A model generated the notes under the pieces. It was not told the origin of the DNA. It saw only the letters and a list, made by a program, of their open reading frames with translations, and made no database searches. A stretch of DNA of 64,000 bases from Reyranella sp. CPCC 100927 (GTDB lineage Bacteria; Pseudomonadota; Alphaproteobacteria; Reyranellales; Reyranellaceae), in the NCBI RefSeq assembly GCF_007859315.1, contig NZ_VOHA01000004.1:372001-436000 (forward strand), written 5' to 3'. Every line of letters begins with the position of its first letter. The stretch's first letter is position 1. The translations under genes and the position numbers were made by a program. This document shows, piece after piece, positions 61,571 to 64,000 of this stretch.

Positions 61571-62242
61571 ATGCCGATCGATAAGCGGGTCGCGACAGCG
61601 GCGGCCGCACTACAAGACGTGCAGGATGGCGCCACCGTGTTCATCACCGGCTTCGGCGGTGCTGGATTTGCCAATGTGCTGCTGCGCGCGTTGTGCGAGC
61701 GCGCGCCCAAGGACCTGACCCTGGTAGTGAACTCGGCGACGCACCCGGCATCATTGACCCACGAGCTCATCGCGGCGGGTCTGGTGCGCAAGGTGATCGC
61801 CAGCGCCGGTCGTGGTCGCGGCAACGAGTTGTCGCCGTTCGAAGTCCTGTTGCGCGACGGCAAGATCGAGTTTGAATGCGTGCCACAGGGCACCTTCGCC
61901 GAGCGCATCCGCGCCGGCGGCGCCGGTATCCCGGCCTTCTTCACGCCGGTCGGCTTCGGCACCGATCTTGCTGCCGGCAAGGAGACGCGCACCATCGATG
62001 GCCGCGATTGCGTGCTGGAAACGGCGATCAGCGGCGATCTGGCCCTGGTGCGTGCCGACCTGGCGGATCGCTACGGAAACCTGGTCTTCCGCCACGCACA
62101 GATGAACTTCGGGCCGGCGATGGCCACGGCGGCGACCCTGACCGTGGCGGAGGTCCGCGAGTCGCGCGAAGAGCCGATCCCGCCGGAGCAGGTGCAGGTA
62201 CCCGGTGTCTTTGTCGACCGTGTCGTGGCGGTGGGAGCGTGA
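61571..62242 (+). CDS. CoA-transferase subunit A (3-oxoacid/3-oxoadipate type)
   Basis: This 223-residue alpha subunit has VQDGATVFITGFGGAGFANV (the GxGGxG-like start), KDLTLVVNSATHPAS, GRGNELSPFEVLLRDGKIEF, ECVPQGTFAERIRAGGAGIP, then AFFTPVGFGTDLA. This matches PcaI/ScoA-type family I CoA-transferases. It forms a heterotetramer with the next gene. The C-terminus ends with a FVDRVVAVGA strand. The substrate could be 3-oxoadipate, but no other beta-ketoadipate pathway gene is visible. Confidence 0.9.
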   Translation: MPIDKRVATAAAALQDVQDGATVFITGFGGAGFANVLLRALCERAPKDLTLVVNSATHPASLTHELIAAGLVRKVIASAGRGRGNELSPFEVLLRDGKIEFECVPQGTFAERIRAGGAGIPAFFTPVGFGTDLAAGKETRTIDGRDCVLETAISGDLALVRADLADRYGNLVFRHAQMNFGPAMATAATLTVAEVRESREEPIPPEQVQVPGVFVDRVVAVGA

Positions 62243-62244
62243 CC

Positions 62245-62922
62245 ATGAAAGCGCTCAACCGCAATCAAATGGCGTGGCGCGCGGCGCAGGACATCGCCGA
62301 CGGTACGGTCGTCAATCTCGGCATCGGCATCCCGGTGTTGGCGTCCGATCACCTGCCGGCCGGCCGGGACGTCTTCTTCCAGTCCGAGAACGGAGTCATC
62401 GGCGTCGGTCCGGCGGCTGCTGCTGATCACGTCGAGCCGGACCTGGTCGATGCCGGCAGCCGCAAGGTCACCTTGCGGCCCGGCGGCAGCATCATCGATT
62501 CAGCGTGGTCGTTCGCCATGATCCGCGGCGGTCATATCGACGTGACCGTCCTGGGCGCATTCGAGGTGGCGGCCAACGGCGATCTCGCCAACTGGGATGC
62601 GCGTATCCCCGACAAAGGCCCGCTGGTGGGCGGCGCCATGGACCTGGCAGTGGGAGCCAAGGCGACCTGGGTGATCATGGAGCACAACACCCGCGACGGC
62701 CGTCCGCGCCTGCTGGAGGCCTGCAGCCTGCCGCTGACCGCTGTACGCTGCGTCAAGCGCATCTACACCGACATCGCCGTCGTCGATGTGACGGCGCAAG
62801 GCTTCGTCGCGCGCGAGGTGCTGAAGGGCATGACTGCCGAGACCCTGCGGTCACGCACCGGTGCTGCCATCGCGATTGCTGCCGATTGCCGGCCACTGGT
62901 GGCACCGGCGCTGAGTGCGTAG
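62245..62922 (+). CDS. CoA-transferase subunit B (3-oxoacid/3-oxoadipate type)
   Basis: This 225-residue beta subunit starts two bases after subunit A. The covalent catalytic Glu48 lies in VFFQSENGVIGVG. GTVVNLGIGIPVLASDHLP is the oxyanion loop region. MIRGGHIDVTVLGAFEVAAN, DLANWDARIPDKGPLVGGAM and DLAVGAKATWVIMEHNTRDG match PcaJ/ScoB. With subunit A it transfers CoA from succinyl-CoA or another donor to a 3-oxo acid. Confidence 0.92.
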   Translation: MKALNRNQMAWRAAQDIADGTVVNLGIGIPVLASDHLPAGRDVFFQSENGVIGVGPAAAADHVEPDLVDAGSRKVTLRPGGSIIDSAWSFAMIRGGHIDVTVLGAFEVAANGDLANWDARIPDKGPLVGGAMDLAVGAKATWVIMEHNTRDGRPRLLEACSLPLTAVRCVKRIYTDIAVVDVTAQGFVAREVLKGMTAETLRSRTGAAIAIAADCRPLVAPALSA

Positions 62923-62946
62923 CCTCTCCACCGGGTGGGGAGGATC

Positions 62947-63672
62947 CTACGCCGGCGGTGCCACCGAGAGGCCGCGCACGTTGTGGCGTTCGATCAGGCT
63001 GGCCACGAAACCCGATGCCTTGGCCTCCTCGACGAAGCTGCGCAGGAAGGCCGCTGCGGCATCATTGCCACGCGCCGTGCCGATTGCCTGTTGAACGGCC
63101 GCGAACTGGCCGTCGAGGATGCGCGCGCCGGGAAGGTTCTGGACGTCCGACAGCAGCCGTGGCCGCAGGCCGGCGAGGGCTTCCAGCTTGTCCGCCACGA
63201 ACTGTTCGTAGGCGGAATCGAGGCTGGTCGAGCGCACCAGCGCGGCATTCTTGATGTTGCGGTCCAGCCATAGGCCATAGGCGCTGCGTGCCGTGACGGC
63301 GATACGCACGCCGGCGCGATCGACGTCGGCGATCGTCTTCAGCGGCGATCCGGCCGGCACGAGATACGTGGCTTCAATCTCGACATAGGCGGCCGTGAAG
63401 GCGATCGTCTCGGCACGCTGCGGCTCGGCGCCGATCAGCCCGATATCCCAGGCGCTGGTCCCCGCCGCATCCGCAAGCTCGCCCGGTGTCTTGTAGGGCA
63501 CGTACTTGACCGGCACACCCAGGCGCCTGGCGATCTCGCCCGCCATGTCGGGCGAGACGCCTTGCGGATCGCCCGAGGCACTCTTTCCTGTCACCAGCAG
63601 GAAATTGCTGAGGTTGATGCCGGCGCGCAGGACGCCCGTGGGTGCGAGTTGGGAAACGACGTCTGGAGACAT
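62947..63672 (-). CDS. extracellular solute-binding family 3-like protein, no signal peptide
   Basis: This 241-residue protein has the bilobed amino-acid-binding pattern: LAPTGVLRAGINLSNFLLVT, DMAGEIARRLGVPVKYVPYK, SAWDIGLIGAEPQRAETIAF, TAAYVEIEATYLVPAGSPLK and RIAVTARSAYGLWLDRNIKN. The ATG at 63672 directly precedes the binding domain, with no hydrophobic leader. It may therefore be cytoplasmic, have a missed leader, or be a sensor-type binding protein. No ABC permease or ATPase is adjacent. Confidence 0.82.
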   Translation of the reverse strand: MSPDVVSQLAPTGVLRAGINLSNFLLVTGKSASGDPQGVSPDMAGEIARRLGVPVKYVPYKTPGELADAAGTSAWDIGLIGAEPQRAETIAFTAAYVEIEATYLVPAGSPLKTIADVDRAGVRIAVTARSAYGLWLDRNIKNAALVRSTSLDSAYEQFVADKLEALAGLRPRLLSDVQNLPGARILDGQFAAVQQAIGTARGNDAAAAFLRSFVEEAKASGFVASLIERHNVRGLSVAPPA

Positions 63673-63768
63673 GAAACGCTGATCCTCGAGGGAAGAAGTG
63701 TCTCATCGTAGAGTGGACTGTCGGCGATGTGCAATCGTCGGCTCAGCGCAGGCGCCATGCGGCCGCCG

Positions 63769-64000
63769 TCACCGTTCGGCATCCAGTCGCGCACCGAGCG
63801 CCGCCGCGAAGCGATCGAGATCACTCAGCGGCAGATCGGCGATGGCATGGAACGTGAAGCCGGCGTGCGACCAGCGACGCAGTCCGAACCCATCGCGCAC
63901 CTCGCCTTGCGTCGTCAGGCTCCCTCTGTCCGGCCACAGGAAGAGGGCGATGACGTGCCGGTTACGCCGGTAGACCAGCACGGCGGTCTTGCGGCCGTCG
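63769..64000 (-). CDS. anti-sigma factor-like protein, C-terminal part (cut by window edge)
   Basis: The minus-strand frame is open to the window end, with its start outside. The visible 76 residues include AVLVYRRNRHVIALFLWPDR, then GLRRWSHAGFTFHAIADLPL and SDLDRFAAALGARLD. This LVYRR..H.I.LF.WP and W...G....A.SDL...(E/D)L pattern is the C-terminal region of transmembrane anti-sigma factors of ECF sigma factors. An ECF sigma gene would be expected beyond the right edge. Confidence 0.7.
   Translation of the reverse strand, partial: DGRKTAVLVYRRNRHVIALFLWPDRGSLTTQGEVRDGFGLRRWSHAGFTFHAIADLPLSDLDRFAAALGARLDAER

Noticed and set aside
1-64000. tRNA genes, CRISPR arrays and insertion sequences
   Set aside because: No cloverleaf with a terminal CCA-type acceptor, no regularly spaced repeats and no transposase frame were recognised by reading. 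A covariance-model scan for tRNA would be needed to be certain.

Overview
The window is high-GC chromosomal DNA of a proteobacterium, most probably an alphaproteobacterium of the Rhodospirillales type. This is judged from codon bias and gene content (CoxSML-type molybdenum hydroxylase, CaiB/BaiF CoA-transferase, MipA/OmpV, DUF2147); no rRNA or tRNA is present to confirm it. Bases 1-1745 hold ordinary host genes: a MATE exporter and a YegP-like DUF1508 protein.

Bases about 1750-28970 are a prophage or prophage remnant of a short-tailed phage. It carries an N4-gp56-type major capsid protein, an SU10-type adaptor, a probable tail nozzle protein, an S74-terminated structural protein, an internal-virion lytic transglycosylase, a large ejection-type protein, a tail fibre, and a lysis block (membrane protein, GH108 muramidase, Rz-like and nested Rz1-like spanins). 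I find no terminase, portal, integrase, repressor or replication gene. Either the element is deleted or those parts lie outside the window.

The most unusual part of the prophage is a family of five modular proteins, called E1-E5 here: E1-E4 lie at 6159-11725 and E5 at 26846-27937. They share related N-terminal modules (a DPFG start, TPGAGIRD and DPWG motifs, then a Gly/Ala-rich hydrophobic stretch) and a similar C-terminal tail (FGxL followed by an acidic, Pro-ending tail). Their central domains differ: HExxH zinc-protease-like (E1, E3), DUF3626-like (E2), unassigned (E4, frameshifted) and ADP-ribosyltransferase-like (E5). They are interleaved with glycosyltransferase and methyltransferase genes. 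Repeated gene tails, a truncated near-identical methyltransferase copy and a decayed glycosyltransferase tail show that the array grew by duplication and recombination. I infer a set of virion-delivered or virion-associated effectors with exchangeable warheads.

From 28982 onward the DNA is chromosomal: an SGNH hydrolase; a TetR-controlled CoxS-CoxM-CoxL operon whose large subunit has Met where the catalytic Glu is expected; PhzF; a BisC/TorA-like molybdoenzyme; a rhodanese; a Bcr/CflA exporter; exonuclease III; an MHS-type symporter; histidine ammonia-lyase; MipA/OmpV; TetR-DUF2147-SDR; a cysteine-peptidase-like orphan; a LuxR-type response regulator facing a hybrid histidine kinase; LysR divergent from a two-gene operon; a luciferase-like monooxygenase; an ABC-F ATPase; a CaiB-type CoA-transferase; a serine hydrolase; a second luciferase-like enzyme; a two-subunit CoA-transferase; a solute-binding-like protein; and the edge of an anti-sigma-like gene.

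The second gene of the LysR-linked operon is a UGSC-family selenoprotein. Its in-frame UGA (53772-53774) is followed by a possible SECIS hairpin, and ordinary gene calling would split it in two.
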